From contig NZ_DF238897.1 of NCBI RefSeq assembly GCF_000400995.2, forward strand, positions 359,965 to 423,964: 64,000 nucleotides of DNA. The letters run 5' to 3'. The notes under the pieces were generated by a model. The model was not told the origin of the DNA. It did not search any database and worked only from the letters and a program-made list of their open reading frames with translations. A program made the translations under genes and the position numbers. Source of the DNA: Acidovorax sp. MR-S7 (GTDB taxonomy: Bacteria > Pseudomonadota > Gammaproteobacteria > Burkholderiales > Burkholderiaceae_C). Shown in pieces: positions 41,772-52,437 of the stretch (its first letter is position 1; every line of letters begins with the position of its first letter).

Positions 41772-42482
41772 CTAGTCGCCGCCATCTGCCTGCGCGTCCG
41801 GCGGGTCGAAGGCGAAGCCCACGCCGTAGACGGAGCGGATCCAGTCGTGCCCCGCCGGGTCGGCCGCGCGCAGCTTGCGCCGCAGGTTCTTGACGTGGCT
41901 GTCCACCGCGCGCTCGCTCGGGTCCTGCGCGGCGCCGTCGCCGGCATGCTCCAGCAGGTGCGCGCGCGAGAGCACGTTGCCGTGCCGGGCCATGAGGGCG
42001 CGCAGCAGGTGGAATTCGCGCGGGGTGAGCGGCACCGGCGTGCCGTGCAGCGTGGCTTGCTGCTGGGCTTCGTCGAGCAGCAGTACGCCGGGGACTGCTT
42101 CGGGGGGCGGTGGCGGCGTGCGCCGGCGCAGCACGGCCTTGACGCGCGCCACCATTTCGCGCGGCGAGAAGGGCTTGCAGATGTAGTCGTCCGCGCCCAG
42201 CTCCAGGCCGATGAGGCGGTCCACCTCTTCCACGCGCGCGGTGAGCACGATGATGGGGCTGTCGGTGTGGCGGCGGGCGCGCCGCAGCACCTCCAGGCCG
42301 TCGATGCCGGGCAGCATCACGTCGAGCACGGTGAGGTCGGGCGGGTGCGTACCCGTCAGGTGCGCGAGGGCGCTGGCGCCGTCGATGGCGTGCTCGGTGT
42401 CGAAGCCCGCGTGGCGCAGGTAGTCGAGCACGATGCCGGCGATGTCGGGCTCGTCCTCCACGACGAGGATGCGCGCGGTCAT
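41772..42482 (-). CDS. OmpR-family response regulator, pair 2
   Basis: The 236-residue protein has a receiver (VVEDEPDIAGIVLDYLRHAGF, VLDVMLPGIDG, CKPFSPREM) and an OmpR winged helix (LTPREFHLLRALM, ERAVDSHVKNLRRKL). It is very similar to the regulator at 37487, indicating duplication. The gene overlaps its kinase gene (ATGA). It has a Pro-rich interdomain linker (RTPPPPPEAVPG). Confidence 0.95.
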   Translation of the reverse strand: MTARILVVEDEPDIAGIVLDYLRHAGFDTEHAIDGASALAHLTGTHPPDLTVLDVMLPGIDGLEVLRRARRHTDSPIIVLTARVEEVDRLIGLELGADDYICKPFSPREMVARVKAVLRRRTPPPPPEAVPGVLLLDEAQQQATLHGTPVPLTPREFHLLRALMARHGNVLSRAHLLEHAGDGAAQDPSERAVDSHVKNLRRKLRAADPAGHDWIRSVYGVGFAFDPPDAQADGGD

Positions 42483-43987
42483 GCGGGTTCCTCCAGCAGC
42501 GGCAGCGTGAGGGCGATGCGCAGGCCGCCCAGCGGCGAGGCGCTGGCCTCGATGTGGCCGCCGTGCGCCTGCACGATGGTGCGGCAGATGGCCAGGCCCA
42601 GGCCGGAGCCGCCCAGGTCGCCCACGGCGCGGTGGCGCGAGGCCTCGGCGCGGTACAGGCGCTCGAACAGGTGCGGCAGCTCGTGCGGCAGGGCGCCGGG
42701 CGCGGTGTCGTCCAGGCGCAGCTGCAGGTGGCCGCGCTGCACGCCGGCCGATACCTCCAGCCGGCCGCCGGGGTCGGTGTAGCGCAGGCTGTTTTCCAGC
42801 AGGTTCAGGAACACGCGGTGCAGCTGCTGTGCATCGCCGCGCACCCGCGGCCCGCCCTGTGCGGCGGCCAGCGCCGCCAGGTCGGGCAGCGCATGCAGGG
42901 CGACGCCTGCCTGGTCGAAGCGCGACTGCATGGCGGCCATGGCCTCGCGCAGCAGCGCCAGCGGCCGCACGGGGACCAGCGCGGCGGTCGGCTCGCCGCC
43001 GGCCATGTCCACGCTGGCGCGCAGGTCGCCCACCAGGTGGATCAGGCGCATCACCTGCCGGTGCAGGCGCTGCGCGGTGCGGGCGTCGAAGCGGCGCACG
43101 CCGTCCTGCACGGCCTCGATCTCGGCGCGCATGGCGGCGAGCGGGGTGCGCAGCTCGTGTGCCATGTCGCCGATCCACTGGCGGCGCGAGGCCTCCATGC
43201 TGGCGAGCTGCTCGGCCATGTCGTTGAAGGTGTGGATGAGGCGCGTGAACTCTTCGCTGTCGGCCTGCTCGGGCACGCGCGCCTGCAGGCGGCCGGCGGC
43301 CAGCGCCTGGGCGCCTTGCACCAGCGCCCCGATGGGCCGCAGCCAGCGCCGCGCGAGCCACCACGACAGCAGCAGTGCCAGCGCCAGGCCGGCCACGCCG
43401 GTCCAGACCACGAAGCCGAGCTGCTTGGCGAGGAAGGCCCGGTCGGCGTCGCGCTCCAGCCCGTCGGGTGGTGCCAGCACGAGGTGGCCGACGGTGCGGC
43501 CCTCGCCGTCGCGCAGCGCCGTGCGCGCGCCACCGGGCCGCGGCGGCGCGCCGGCCACCAGCGCGCCGCGCGCGTCCACCACGCCCAGGCGGCGCGAGAG
43601 CGCGTCCACGGGCTGCTGCGCGGAGGGTTCGGGCGTGTGCAGCAGCAGCGGGTCCGGCGGGGGATCGGCCGGGCCGATGACGGGCATTTGCAGGTTGCGC
43701 GGGCGCCGCAGCTCGCGCCACAGGCCGGGCTGGCCGTGCAGCGTCTGCCAGCCGCCGTGCTGCACGTAGATGGCTTGCAGCCGGTAGGCCAGCCAGTCCA
43801 TGCGGGCCAGCTCGATCTCGGCCACGTACGGCCCCAGGCCGCGCTGCAGCCCGATGCGCGAAAAGCCCACGAAGATCAGCAGCATGACTACCAGCAGGGC
43901 GGAGAGTGCGGCGAACGCCTTGCCTTGCAGGGTGAGGCGGGGAAAAGAAGGCACCCCGCGAGGATGGCATGGCCCCGCCCGGGCCAT
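42479..43987 (-). CDS. Sensor histidine kinase, pair 2
   Basis: The 502-residue kinase has two membrane helices, a periplasmic domain, HAMP, the phosphoacceptor His in DMAHELRTPLAAM and GLGLAICRTIVQAHGG. It closely parallels the kinase at 38176 (shared FPRLTLQGKAF/LPRLTLQSKAF start, same DGxRxFDxxTAxRLHRQVMRLI segment). The periplasmic parts diverge, so the two sense different ligands or states. Start at the ATG 43987. Confidence 0.93.
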   Translation of the reverse strand: MARAGPCHPRGVPSFPRLTLQGKAFAALSALLVVMLLIFVGFSRIGLQRGLGPYVAEIELARMDWLAYRLQAIYVQHGGWQTLHGQPGLWRELRRPRNLQMPVIGPADPPPDPLLLHTPEPSAQQPVDALSRRLGVVDARGALVAGAPPRPGGARTALRDGEGRTVGHLVLAPPDGLERDADRAFLAKQLGFVVWTGVAGLALALLLSWWLARRWLRPIGALVQGAQALAAGRLQARVPEQADSEEFTRLIHTFNDMAEQLASMEASRRQWIGDMAHELRTPLAAMRAEIEAVQDGVRRFDARTAQRLHRQVMRLIHLVGDLRASVDMAGGEPTAALVPVRPLALLREAMAAMQSRFDQAGVALHALPDLAALAAAQGGPRVRGDAQQLHRVFLNLLENSLRYTDPGGRLEVSAGVQRGHLQLRLDDTAPGALPHELPHLFERLYRAEASRHRAVGDLGGSGLGLAICRTIVQAHGGHIEASASPLGGLRIALTLPLLEEPA

Positions 43988-43997
43988 GCAACCAGTT

Positions 43998-44059
43998 GCT
44001 ACGCTATCAATAGCTGCCAGCGCTTGATGGGAAAGCGCTGGAGGCCAATTTGATACATA
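43998..44059. repeat. Intergenic palindromic repeat copy
   Basis: CTACGCTATCAATAGCTGCCA, then GCGCTT-GATGGGA-AAGCGC, then TGGAGGCCAATTTGATACAT. This is the best-preserved copy and is useful as a reference sequence. Confidence 0.9.
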
Positions 44060-44068
44060 TCTTTCAGA

Positions 44069-45088
44069 TCACTTGGCGGCTTGCAGCGCCTGGCCGATCC
44101 AGCCGTCGAAGGCCTTCTGGTGGGCCTTGATCCAGCCGTCCACGTGGCGTTCGATGTCGGCGGGCTTGTTCTGGCCCTGGCTCATCAGGTGGTTCTGCGC
44201 GTTGATGTCGCCCACGGGCAACTGCATCACCTCGAACAGCTTGGCGGCGGCGGGGTTCTTCTCGGCCCAGGCCTTGTTGGCGACGATCTGCTGGTTGTTC
44301 ACCACGAAGCCGTAGTTCTTGCCGTTGGGCAGCTTGGTGTCCATGCCCTTTTGCTCGCCGGGCAGCGAGGAGAAGGGCACTTCGAGCCACACCACGTCCT
44401 TGCCGGGCTTGAGCTCGTTGCTCACCCAGTAGGGCGTCCAGGTGTAGTAGAGCACCGGCTTGCCTGCGCGGAAGCGCGTGATGGTGTCGGCGATCAGCGC
44501 GGAGTAGGTGCCCTGCTGGTGCGTGACGGTGGGACGCAGGCCGTAGGCGTCCAGGTGGTGCTCGATCATGGCCTCGCAGCCCCAGCCGGGGTTGCAGCCG
44601 GTCAGGTCGGCCTTGCCGTCGCCGTTGGTGTCGAACAGCTTGGCGATCTCGGGGCTCTTGAGCTGGTCGATGCGGGTGATCTTGTGCGCGTCGGCCGTCT
44701 TCTTGTCGATCAGGTAGCCCTGCGCGGCGTTGCCCGAGTAGATGCCCTTGCGGTAGAGCTTGGCTTCGCCGCCCGCGTTCTTGTAGTAGTCGGCGTGCAG
44801 GGGGTTCCAGTGGTCAGCCATGAAGGTCGCGTCGCCGTTGGCGATGGCGACGTGGGCGGTGGGATATTCCACTTCCTTGATGGGCTGCACTTCGTAGCCG
44901 AGCTTTTGCAGCGCCTTCATGACGAGCAGGGTCTGGAAGGTTTCCTCGGCGATCGAGCTCTTGAGCGGCAGCACCTGCACGCCCTTGCCAGGAAGGTCGG
45001 CAGCCATGGCGCCTGCGCAGGCGAGGGCGGCGGCGGCCGCGCCGGCGCGCAGCCATGCCAGGCGCCGGGTGGGGGTGTGATGGGTCAT
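44069..45088 (-). CDS. proX: Glycine betaine/proline-betaine binding protein
   Basis: The 339-residue periplasmic binding protein has a signal peptide ([20 protein letters not shown]). The aromatic cage for quaternary amines is visible as Trp in [12 protein letters not shown] and [11 protein letters not shown], and in the GCNPGWGCE loop. It is the third gene of proVWX for osmoprotectant import. Confidence 0.95.
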   Translation of the reverse strand: MTHHTPTRRLAWLRAGAAAAALACAGAMAADLPGKGVQVLPLKSSIAEETFQTLLVMKALQKLGYEVQPIKEVEYPTAHVAIANGDATFMADHWNPLHADYYKNAGGEAKLYRKGIYSGNAAQGYLIDKKTADAHKITRIDQLKSPEIAKLFDTNGDGKADLTGCNPGWGCEAMIEHHLDAYGLRPTVTHQQGTYSALIADTITRFRAGKPVLYYTWTPYWVSNELKPGKDVVWLEVPFSSLPGEQKGMDTKLPNGKNYGFVVNNQQIVANKAWAEKNPAAAKLFEVMQLPVGDINAQNHLMSQGQNKPADIERHVDGWIKAHQKAFDGWIGQALQAAK

Positions 45089-45120
45089 GGGAAAGCTCCT
45101 TTCGTTGTGGTGGATCGGGT

Positions 45121-46380
45121 TCAATGCGCGGTGGATTCGCGCGCGGCCGGCTGAGCGGCCTCGGTGGGGGGCGCCGCGGGGCGGCCGCTGCGCAGCAGGC
45201 GCACCACCAGCCCGGCCGGGCCGGTCTGCCACCAGCGCATGCTGGCGCGGCGCGGCTCGCCCATGGCCTGGGTGATGCGGTCGAGCACGATGGCCAGCAG
45301 CACGATGCCCAGGCCGCCCACGGTGGCCAGGCCCATGTCCAGCCGGCCGATGCCGCGCAGCACCATCTGGCCCAGGCCGCCCACGGCGATCATCGAGGCG
45401 ATGACCACCATCGACAGCGACAGCATCAGCGCCTGGTTGATGCCCGCCATGATCGAGGGCATGGACAGCGGCAGCTGCACCTTCCACAGCAGCTGCCAGG
45501 GCGAGGCGCCGTAGGCGCGGCTGGCCTCGATCAAATCGGGGCGCACCTGGCGGATGCCCAGGTTGGTGAGGCGGATCAGCGGCGGCAGCGCGAACACGAT
45601 GGTCACGATCACGCCCGGCACGTTGCCGATGCCGAACAGCATCACCACGGGCACGAGGTAGACGAACGCGGGCGTGGTCTGCATCGCGTCGAGCAGCGGG
45701 CGCGTCCAGCGCTGGGCACGGTCGCTCGCGGCGAGCACGATGCCCGCGGGCAGGCCGATCACCACACAAAAGAGCAGCGAGGTGAGTACCAGCGCCAGCG
45801 TGACCATGGCGTCGGGCCAGATGCCCAGCAGTGCCACGAACGCCAGCGACGCCACCGTGCCCACGGCCAGCGCGCGCCCGGCGAACTGCCAGGCCACCAG
45901 CGCCAGCAGCACCGTGAGCACGGGCCAGGGCACGGCCAGCAGCAGGTCGGTCACGCCCATGAGCGTGGCGTCGATGGGCGCGCGCACGGCCTGGAAGAAG
46001 GAGCGGAAGTTCTCCACCACCCAGTGCAGGCCGTCATTGATCCAGCCCTGCACGGGCAGGCCGTCGGTGGTGATCTGGTGCCACAGGGTGGCGAGGCTGC
46101 CGTCGTCGGCGGGCGCGGTCACGGCATTGCCGCCGCCGAGCCAGTCGGCGCCGGCCTGCGCGGCGTCGGTCGCGGAGGCATCGCTGCCGCTCCAGGGGTC
46201 GCCGGGAACGGCTGGCGAAGGCGCAGCCTGCGCGGCGGCCGCGCCCCATGGGTCGCTGGCGGGTGCGTCGGCCGCGGGAAGGCCTTGCAGGCTGCCTGCG
46301 TCCATGGGCGCGCCCTCGGGCGCCTGCACGGGCTCCCAGGGGGTGGGGGCCGTGCTCTCGCGGGTCATGTCGTCGTTCAT
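45121..46380 (-). CDS. proW: Glycine betaine ABC permease with long N-terminal extension
   Basis: The 419-residue permease has about six to eight membrane helices in the C-terminal 290 residues, and the EAA loop [21 protein letters not shown]. The first ~125 residues are low-complexity Ala/Pro/Asp sequence before the amphipathic [18 protein letters not shown]. coli ProW also has an N-terminal tail, but this one is more repetitive. It lies 32 bases upstream of proX. Confidence 0.94.
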   Translation of the reverse strand: MNDDMTRESTAPTPWEPVQAPEGAPMDAGSLQGLPAADAPASDPWGAAAAQAAPSPAVPGDPWSGSDASATDAAQAGADWLGGGNAVTAPADDGSLATLWHQITTDGLPVQGWINDGLHWVVENFRSFFQAVRAPIDATLMGVTDLLLAVPWPVLTVLLALVAWQFAGRALAVGTVASLAFVALLGIWPDAMVTLALVLTSLLFCVVIGLPAGIVLAASDRAQRWTRPLLDAMQTTPAFVYLVPVVMLFGIGNVPGVIVTIVFALPPLIRLTNLGIRQVRPDLIEASRAYGASPWQLLWKVQLPLSMPSIMAGINQALMLSLSMVVIASMIAVGGLGQMVLRGIGRLDMGLATVGGLGIVLLAIVLDRITQAMGEPRRASMRWWQTGPAGLVVRLLRSGRPAAPPTEAAQPAARESTAH

Positions 46381-46406
46381 ACGGGTTCTCCTGTCGGTGG
46401 TGCCGT

Positions 46407-47660
46407 TCAGCCCGCGGCGTGCAGTTGCACGGGGGGGCGTTCGGCCTGCGGCGGCGGCACGGGCGGCGTGTCGCGGTCGAGGAACTTCATCAGCGTGGTG
46501 CGGCTGACCACGCCCACGTACCTGCCGGCCTCGTCCACCACGGGCAGCGGGCAGGGCGCGGTGGACATGGGTCCGAACAGCTCGGCCACGGGCGTGCCGG
46601 CCGCGAGCGGAGGGGCGTCCGGCAGGAACGCGTGCTGCAGCCCCAGCGGCCCCTGGTGGCCGCGCAGCGCATCGCGCAGCGACTGCGAGGACACCACGCC
46701 CAGGTAGCGCTTGTCGGCGGTGAGCGCGTAGGCGTGGTCGCGGTCGGAGTCCTCCAGCAGCTTGAGCGCGGCGCGGCAGCCGCGGTCGTCGCGCTCGGAG
46801 ACGACGGTGAGCGCCTGGCGCGCGATGTCGGCGGCCTTGAACACGGCCGCTGCGTCCACGCCGCGCACGAAGCTGCGCACGTAGTCGTCGGCCGGGTTGC
46901 GCAGGATCTCGTCGGGCGTGCCCACCTGCACCACGTGGCCGTCCTTCATGATGGCGATGCGGTCGCCGATGCGCATGGCCTCGTCCAGGTCGTGCGAGAT
47001 GAAGACGATGGTGCGGCGCTTGACCTGCTGCAGACGCAGCAGCTCGCTCTGCATCTCGGTGCGGATGATTGGGTCCAGCGCCGAGAACGCCTCGTCCATC
47101 AGCAGGATCGACGGATCGCTCGCCAGCGCCCGCGCCAGGCCCACGCGCTGCTGCATGCCGCCCGAGAGTTCGTCGGGGTAGCTCGCGCCCCAGGCGCCCA
47201 GGCCCACCTGCTCCAGCGCTTCCTGCGCGGCGCGGTTGCGCTCGGCGCGGTCCACGCCGGCCAGCTCCAGGCCGAAGGCCGTGTTGTCCAGCACCGTCAT
47301 GTGCGGCATCAGCGCGAACGACTGGAACACCATGCTGATGTCCTTGCGGCGCAGGGCGCGCAGCGCCTTGTCGGAGAGCTGGTTGATGTCCTGGCCGTCC
47401 ACCAGGATGCGGCCGTCCGTGGGTTCGATCAGCCGGTTGAGCATGCGCACCAGCGTGGACTTGCCCGAGCCGGACAGGCCCATGACGACGAAGATTTCTC
47501 CGGCCTCGATGGTGAAGCTGGCGTCGAACACGCCGATGGACTGGCCCGTGCGCTCCATGATCTCCTGCTTGGCGCAGCCCTGGCGCACGAGCTGCAGCGC
47601 CTCCTGCGGCGCGTCGCCGAAGACCTTGAACACATGGTCGATGATGATTTGCTTGGCCAC
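46407..47660 (-). CDS. proV: Glycine betaine ABC ATPase with CBS domains
   Basis: The 417-residue ATPase has Walker [14 protein letters not shown], signature [15 protein letters not shown], Walker [14 protein letters not shown] and H-loop SHDLDEA. It is followed by two CBS domains (about 275-400) that gate transport by ionic strength in this class. The start is GTG (47660) with a strong GGGAGGACC site upstream. It is first in proVWX. Confidence 0.95.
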   Translation of the reverse strand: MAKQIIIDHVFKVFGDAPQEALQLVRQGCAKQEIMERTGQSIGVFDASFTIEAGEIFVVMGLSGSGKSTLVRMLNRLIEPTDGRILVDGQDINQLSDKALRALRRKDISMVFQSFALMPHMTVLDNTAFGLELAGVDRAERNRAAQEALEQVGLGAWGASYPDELSGGMQQRVGLARALASDPSILLMDEAFSALDPIIRTEMQSELLRLQQVKRRTIVFISHDLDEAMRIGDRIAIMKDGHVVQVGTPDEILRNPADDYVRSFVRGVDAAAVFKAADIARQALTVVSERDDRGCRAALKLLEDSDRDHAYALTADKRYLGVVSSQSLRDALRGHQGPLGLQHAFLPDAPPLAAGTPVAELFGPMSTAPCPLPVVDEAGRYVGVVSRTTLMKFLDRDTPPVPPPQAERPPVQLHAAG

Positions 47661-48155
47661 GTCGTGGGTCCTCCCTCGAATCGGTTGAACGCTCGCCCCG
47701 GCCGCCCGCGAGCGGACCGGAACACGAAGGCCGAAGCACATGCCTACACAAGAGAAACCCCGATGCGGCGGCCGTGCCGGCGCACTCGCCAGGGCGAGCA
47801 CGGCCGTCAAGCCGGTAGGAGGGTGGTCACGCGATGTGGCCAGATCGGCCCGAATGGCACGCGAAGGGGTGCGCAAGGGCCTGGGTGCGCAGCGCGGCAG
47901 GCCGCGCCCACGCGGGAGCCAGAAAAGCCGCACGGCGGCGGCAAGGCTCCCTCGGGCATCAGGGCCGGAACTTCGGCCACTAGCGCCGCAGGCCGGCCTC
48001 AGAAGGGCGCAGGCCTCGGCAAGGGGATCCGCCGCTGATGAAAGGGCGGGTTACCTGCATGGCAGGTTGTAAAACACGCTAAAAGTATATTTATTGTGTT
48101 TTTTTGAGTCAAAAAACAGGTTTTTTGTGATGTGGTATATGCGCCGGCCGCTCAA
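47661..48155. other. Promoter region of proVWX and AT-rich spacer
   Basis: Nearly 500 bases carry no convincing gene. A weak plus-strand open frame (47740-48072) has Arg/Pro/Gly composition typical of non-coding high-GC sequence. The right end (about 48066-48138) is an AT-rich island with A-runs and T-runs, including AAAAAAC-AG-GTTTTTT, possibly the terminator of the YqhA-like gene. The proVWX promoter should lie near 47680-47800, but I cannot fix it. Confidence 0.5.
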
Positions 48156-48767
48156 TCAGTGGTCGCCATGCCCATTGCCGAGCAGCTTGTCGGTCAGCGC
48201 GATCGCCAGTGCGCTGAGCAGGAAGGTGATGTGGATGATGGTCTGCCACATCAGCACCTTCTCGCTGTAGTTGCCGGCATTGATGAAGGTCTTGAGCAGG
48301 TGGATGGAGCTGATGCCGATGATGGACAGGCCCAGCTTCACCTTCAGCACCGAGGCATTCACGTGGCCGAGCCATTCGGGCTGGTCCGGGTGGCGCTCCA
48401 GGCCGAGCCGGCTCACGAAGGTTTCGTAGCCGCCGACGATCACCATGATGAGCAGGTTGGAGATCATCACCACGTCGATCAGCGCCAGCACCACGAGCAT
48501 GATCACCGTCTCGTTGAGCGAAGCGACGGCAGCCTCGGGCTTGTAGCCGATGCTGGTGGTGAGCGCGTGCAGCGCTTCCTGGCTACCGAAGGCGGCTTCT
48601 ATCAGATGCCACAGCTCGAGCAGGAAGTGCCATACATAGACGCCCTGGGCGGCGATCAGGCCCAGGTACAGCGGAAGCTGCAGCCAGCGGCTGGCGAAGA
48701 TCAGGGCCGGCAGCGGGCGCAGCGGCGTGTTCGCCGCGTCGACGGAAGGGGGGAGTTGGGAGGCCAT
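48156..48767 (-). CDS. YqhA/TIGR00645-family inner-membrane protein
   Basis: The 203-residue protein has about four membrane helices. Motifs are [23 protein letters not shown] at the start, [25 protein letters not shown] and [21 protein letters not shown]. It matches the TIGR00645 family in length and order. Function is unknown. It is divergent from acs with a 172-base gap. Confidence 0.92.
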   Translation of the reverse strand: MASQLPPSVDAANTPLRPLPALIFASRWLQLPLYLGLIAAQGVYVWHFLLELWHLIEAAFGSQEALHALTTSIGYKPEAAVASLNETVIMLVVLALIDVVMISNLLIMVIVGGYETFVSRLGLERHPDQPEWLGHVNASVLKVKLGLSIIGISSIHLLKTFINAGNYSEKVLMWQTIIHITFLLSALAIALTDKLLGNGHGDH

Positions 48768-48939
48768 GGGGGGACTGCAGGAAAAAACGGGTGCGCGATT
48801 GTAGGGACTGCGCGCGCCGCATCCATGCCGGCGCCATGGGCGTGGAACGTGTTTACGATCGTGCCTGCCGCCGTCAGTGGCTTGTAAGTACGGCGGGCCA
48901 CAGTACCGCCCAGAATTCTTAGCTTCAGGAGACAAACCC

Positions 48940-50937
48940 ATGAGTGCTTCCACGTCTGCGATCGAATCCGTGCTGGTGGAAAACCGCGTCTTCCCGCCCG
49001 CCGACAACGTGGTGAAGGCTGCCCGCGTATCGGGCATGGCCGGCTACGAGGCCCTGTGCGCAGAGGCCGAGAAGGATTTCGAAGGCTTCTGGGCGCGCCT
49101 GGCGCGCGAGCAGCTGCAATGGACCAAGCCGTTCACACGCACGCTGGACGAGTCCAACGCGCCGTTCTACAAGTGGTTCGACGACGGCGAGCTCAACGCC
49201 AGCGCCAACTGCCTGGACCGGCACATGGGCACGCCGGTCGAGAACAAGACGGCCATCCTGTTCGAGGCGGACGACGGCACCGTCACCCAGGTCACCTACA
49301 AGGAGCTGCTGGCCCGCGTGGCCCAGTTCGCCAACGCGCTCAAGGCCCAGGGCATCGCCAAGGGCGACCGCGTGGTGATCTACATGCCCATGACCATCGA
49401 GGGCGTCGTGGCCATGCAGGCCTGCGCGCGCATCGGCGCCACGCACAGCGTGGTGTTCGGCGGCTTCTCGGCCAAGGCGCTGCAGGAGCGCATCATCGAC
49501 GCGGGCGCCGTGGCCGTGATCACGGCCAACTACCAGCTGCGCGGCGGCAAGGAGCTGCCGCTCAAGTCCATCGTGGACGAGGGCATCGCCATGGGCGGCT
49601 GCGAGTCGGTCAAGACCGTGCTGGTCTACGAGCGCACGCCCACCGCCTGGAACCGCGTCGCGGGCCGCGACAAGACCTTCGCCGAGGCGCTGGCCGGCCA
49701 GCCGACCGAATGCGCACCCGTGGCCGTGGGCGCCGAGCACCCGCTCTTCATCCTCTATACCTCGGGCTCTACCGGCAAGCCCAAGGGCGTGCAGCACTCC
49801 ACCGGCGGCTATCTGCTGTGGGCCAAGCAGACGATGGAGTGGACCTTCGACATCCAGCCCAGCGACATCTTCTGGTGCACCGCCGACATCGGCTGGGTCA
49901 CGGGCCATACCTACATCGCCTACGGCCCGCTGGCCGCGGGCGCCACGCAGGTCGTGTTCGAGGGCGTGCCCACCTACCCGAACGCAGGCCGCTTCTGGCA
50001 GATGATCGAGCGCCACAAGGTCACCGTGTTCTACACGGCGCCCACGGCCATCCGCTCGCTCATCAAGGCGGCGGATTCCGACGCAGCGGTGCACCCGAAG
50101 AACTGGGACCTGACCTCCCTGCGCATCCTGGGCAGCGTGGGCGAGCCCATCAACCCCGAAGCCTGGATGTGGTACTACCGCAATGTGGGCGGCGAGCGCT
50201 GCCCCATCGTCGACACCTTCTGGCAGACCGAGAACGGCGGCCACATGATCACGCCGCTGCCGGGCGCCACGCCGCTGGTGCCGGGCTCGTGCACGCTGCC
50301 GCTGCCGGGCATCGCCGCGGCCATCGTCGACGAGACGGGCAAGGATCTGCCCAACGGCTCGGGCGGCATGCTGGTCGTCAAGCGCCCCTGGCCCAGCATG
50401 ATCCGCACCATCTGGAACGATCCCGAGCGCTTCAAGAAGGCCTACTTCCCCGAGGAGATGGGCGGCACGATCTACCTGGCCGGCGACGGCGCAGTACGCG
50501 ACGCCAAGACGGGCTACTTCCGCATCACGGGCCGCATCGACGACGTGCTCAACGTCTCGGGCCACCGCATGGGCACGATGGAGATCGAGTCCGCCCTGGT
50601 CGCCAAGACCGACCTGGTGGCCGAGGCCGCAGTGGTGGGCCGCCCCGACGACCTGACGGGCGAGGCCATCTGCGCCTTCGTGGTCCTGAAGCGCCCGCGC
50701 CCCATGGGCGACGAGGCCAAGCAGATCGCCAAGGAACTGCGCGACTGGGTGGCCAAGGAGATCGGCCCCATCGCCAAGCCCAAGGACATCCGCTTCGGCG
50801 AGAACCTGCCCAAGACCCGCAGCGGCAAGATCATGCGCCGCCTGCTGCGCTCCATCGCCAAGGGCGAGCAGATCACGCAGGACACCAGCACGCTGGAAAA
50901 CCCGGCCATCCTGGACCAGTTGGCGCAGTCCAACTGA
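48940..50937 (+). CDS. acs: Acetyl-CoA synthetase
   Basis: The 665-residue AMP-forming enzyme activates acetate to acetyl-CoA. Motifs include [44 protein letters not shown], the hinge [20 protein letters not shown] and the acetylatable Lys in [13 protein letters not shown] 48940 has an AGGAGACAAACCC site. A terminator follows. Confidence 0.98.
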   Translation: MSASTSAIESVLVENRVFPPADNVVKAARVSGMAGYEALCAEAEKDFEGFWARLAREQLQWTKPFTRTLDESNAPFYKWFDDGELNASANCLDRHMGTPVENKTAILFEADDGTVTQVTYKELLARVAQFANALKAQGIAKGDRVVIYMPMTIEGVVAMQACARIGATHSVVFGGFSAKALQERIIDAGAVAVITANYQLRGGKELPLKSIVDEGIAMGGCESVKTVLVYERTPTAWNRVAGRDKTFAEALAGQPTECAPVAVGAEHPLFILYTSGSTGKPKGVQHSTGGYLLWAKQTMEWTFDIQPSDIFWCTADIGWVTGHTYIAYGPLAAGATQVVFEGVPTYPNAGRFWQMIERHKVTVFYTAPTAIRSLIKAADSDAAVHPKNWDLTSLRILGSVGEPINPEAWMWYYRNVGGERCPIVDTFWQTENGGHMITPLPGATPLVPGSCTLPLPGIAAAIVDETGKDLPNGSGGMLVVKRPWPSMIRTIWNDPERFKKAYFPEEMGGTIYLAGDGAVRDAKTGYFRITGRIDDVLNVSGHRMGTMEIESALVAKTDLVAEAAVVGRPDDLTGEAICAFVVLKRPRPMGDEAKQIAKELRDWVAKEIGPIAKPKDIRFGENLPKTRSGKIMRRLLRSIAKGEQITQDTSTLENPAILDQLAQSN

Positions 50938-50954
50938 CCCCCAGTCTTTCTGGA

Positions 50955-50982
50955 CAAAGGCCGCCCCGGGGGCGGCCTTTTC
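50955..50982 (+). terminator. Terminator of acs
   Basis: AAAGGCCGCC-CCGG-GGGCGGCCTTTTC forms a perfect stem ending in a T-run, 18 bases past the acs stop. Confidence 0.9.
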
Positions 50983-51070
50983 GTTTGTAGGATCAGCGCG
51001 CGAATACGCCAGCGTGCCGTGAAAAGCGGCCTGGCCTGGGGTACAACCGGGGCTTCACCGGGAGTCCACC

Positions 51071-51565
51071 ATGCATTTCAGAACCATCATCCTGACGCTC
51101 ATCGTGCTGGCCATCGGGGCGCTGGCGGCGCTCAACTGGACCACGCTGGCGGCGCCTACGACCGTGTCGCTGGGCGTGTCCACCGTGGAAGCGCCGCTGG
51201 GCCTCGTCATGCTGGCGCTCACCGTGCTGCTGGCGGTTTTCTTCGTGGCCTACGTGCTGACGCTGCAGGGCTCCGTGCTCATGGAGACGCGGCGCCATGC
51301 CAAGGAAATGACAGCCCAGCGCGAGCTGGCCGACCGTGCCGAGGCCTCGCGCTTCACGGAGTTGCGCGCCTTCCTGGAAACCCAGCACCGCACTTCGCAC
51401 GATGCCCTGCTGGCGCGGATCGATGCGCTGGAGGCGCGCATGGCGGCGCGCGCCCAGGAGTCCGAGAACGTCACAGCGGCCTACGTGGGCCAACTGGAGG
51501 ACCAGTTGCACGCACGCGGCAGGGCGCCGCTGCCGCAGGACCGCAAGGAGCCCGGTCTGCTCTGA
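51071..51565 (+). CDS. LapA-domain (DUF1049) membrane protein
   Basis: The 164-residue protein has two N-terminal membrane helices (about 4-24 and 43-66) with the DUF1049/LapA pattern (ALAALNWTTLAAPTTVSLG, LGLVMLALTVLLAVFFVAY). A cytoplasmic coiled-coil follows. LapA/YciS with LapB regulates LPS assembly in E. coli; this protein has no LapB neighbour and is longer, so only the domain assignment is firm. Confidence 0.8.
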   Translation: MHFRTIILTLIVLAIGALAALNWTTLAAPTTVSLGVSTVEAPLGLVMLALTVLLAVFFVAYVLTLQGSVLMETRRHAKEMTAQRELADRAEASRFTELRAFLETQHRTSHDALLARIDALEARMAARAQESENVTAAYVGQLEDQLHARGRAPLPQDRKEPGLL

Positions 51566-51587
51566 AGCCGGCGCTCCAAAAACAAAG

Positions 51588-51616
51588 GCCGCAACGCGTG
51601 AACGCTGCGGCCTGCC
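51588..51616. terminator. Bidirectional terminator between lapA-like and cytochrome genes
   Basis: AGGCCGCA/TGCGGCCT stem with inner ACGCGTGAACGC loop lies between two convergent genes. Confidence 0.7.
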
Positions 51617-51649
51617 AAGTGCCTCGCCCCGACTGGCGGGGCGGCGCCA

Positions 51650-51955
51650 TCACTTCATTGCCAGAATCCAGTCGGCCAGCTTCTTGGCATCGGCTGCATT
51701 GACCTGCGCGTTGGCGGGCATGGGCACGGGTCCCCACACGCCGGAGCCACCCTTGATGATCTTCTCCGCCAGCTTGTCGGCAGCGCCTGCCTGGCCGCGG
51801 TACTTGGCGGCCACGTCCTTGTACGACGGGCCCACCAGCTTCTTGTCCGTGGCATGGCAGGCCATGCAGTTCTTGGAGGTGGCGAGGGCCTGGTCGGCGA
51901 GCGCGGGCGCTGCAACCGACAGGGTCATGGCCAGGGTGATCAGGGTACGCTTCAT
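51650..51955 (-). CDS. Class I c-type cytochrome (c551/c552 type)
   Basis: The 101-residue protein has a signal peptide (LITLAMTLSVAAPALA), haem-attachment CMACH, and the axial Met in GPVPMPANA. The GSGVWGPVPMP segment is typical of cytochrome c551, a small periplasmic electron carrier to terminal oxidases, nitrite reductase or peroxidases. It is monocistronic. Confidence 0.95.
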   Translation of the reverse strand: MKRTLITLAMTLSVAAPALADQALATSKNCMACHATDKKLVGPSYKDVAAKYRGQAGAADKLAEKIIKGGSGVWGPVPMPANAQVNAADAKKLADWILAMK

Positions 51956-52062
51956 GGTGGGGTTCCTCTAGGGGGTGGAGTACATTTATCCTTCAATGTC
52001 ATTGTAGTGTTGGGGGTTGACGGGCCTGGCACGAAAGTGCGCGCCACATCGGGGAATGAACC

Positions 52063-52305
52063 ATGTACACACTGCTTTTGGGCCTCTTGTTGATACTTCT
52101 CAAATACCTGGAAATCGGGCCCGTCGCCACCTGGTCCTGGTGGTGGGTGCTCTCGCCGCTGGCCGTCACCGCGGCATGGTGGGCATGGGCCGATGCCACG
52201 GGCTACACCAAGCGCAAGGCCATGGAAAAGATGGACAAGCGCAAGATGGACCGCGTCAACAAGCACAAGGAAGCCCTGGGCATGGGGCAGCGCAAGCGGC
52301 GCTGA
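52063..52305 (+). CDS. Small Trp-rich membrane protein (TIGR04438 type)
   Basis: The 80-residue protein has two hydrophobic segments (about 3-20 and 25-45) with a Trp cluster (TWSWWWVL, AAWWAWADATGYTKRKAM). A very basic C-terminal tail (KRKMDRVNKHKEAL) follows. This signature is characteristic of Burkholderiales. Function is unknown. A strong terminator follows. Confidence 0.88.
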   Translation: MYTLLLGLLLILLKYLEIGPVATWSWWWVLSPLAVTAAWWAWADATGYTKRKAMEKMDKRKMDRVNKHKEALGMGQRKRR

Positions 52306-52322
52306 CAGGCCTTCAAAAACAC

Positions 52323-52356
52323 AGCCCGCAGCCGGGAGCGGCTGCGGGCTTTTTTT
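52323..52356 (+). terminator. Terminator after the Trp-rich protein gene
   Basis: AGCCCGCAGCC/GGCTGCGGGCT with a six-base loop is followed by TTTTTTT. Confidence 0.92.
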
Positions 52357-52380
52357 GTGCACCTGCGCAGGGGAGTTGGC

Positions 52381-52437
52381 TATCTTTGTGATAGCTGCTT
52401 GCGCTTGATGGGCGGGCGTTTGTGGCGGTTTTACTTG
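52381..52437. repeat. Intergenic palindromic repeat copy
   Basis: TATCTTTGTGATAGCTGCTT, then GCGCTTGATGGGCGGGCGTT. The right hairpin arm has decayed. It abuts the 3' end of ilvD. Confidence 0.75.

Noticed and set aside
47740..48072. Possible 110-residue gene upstream of proVWX
   Set aside because: Arg/Pro/Ala-rich low-complexity translation without a ribosome site or recognised motif; it covers the proVWX promoter region.
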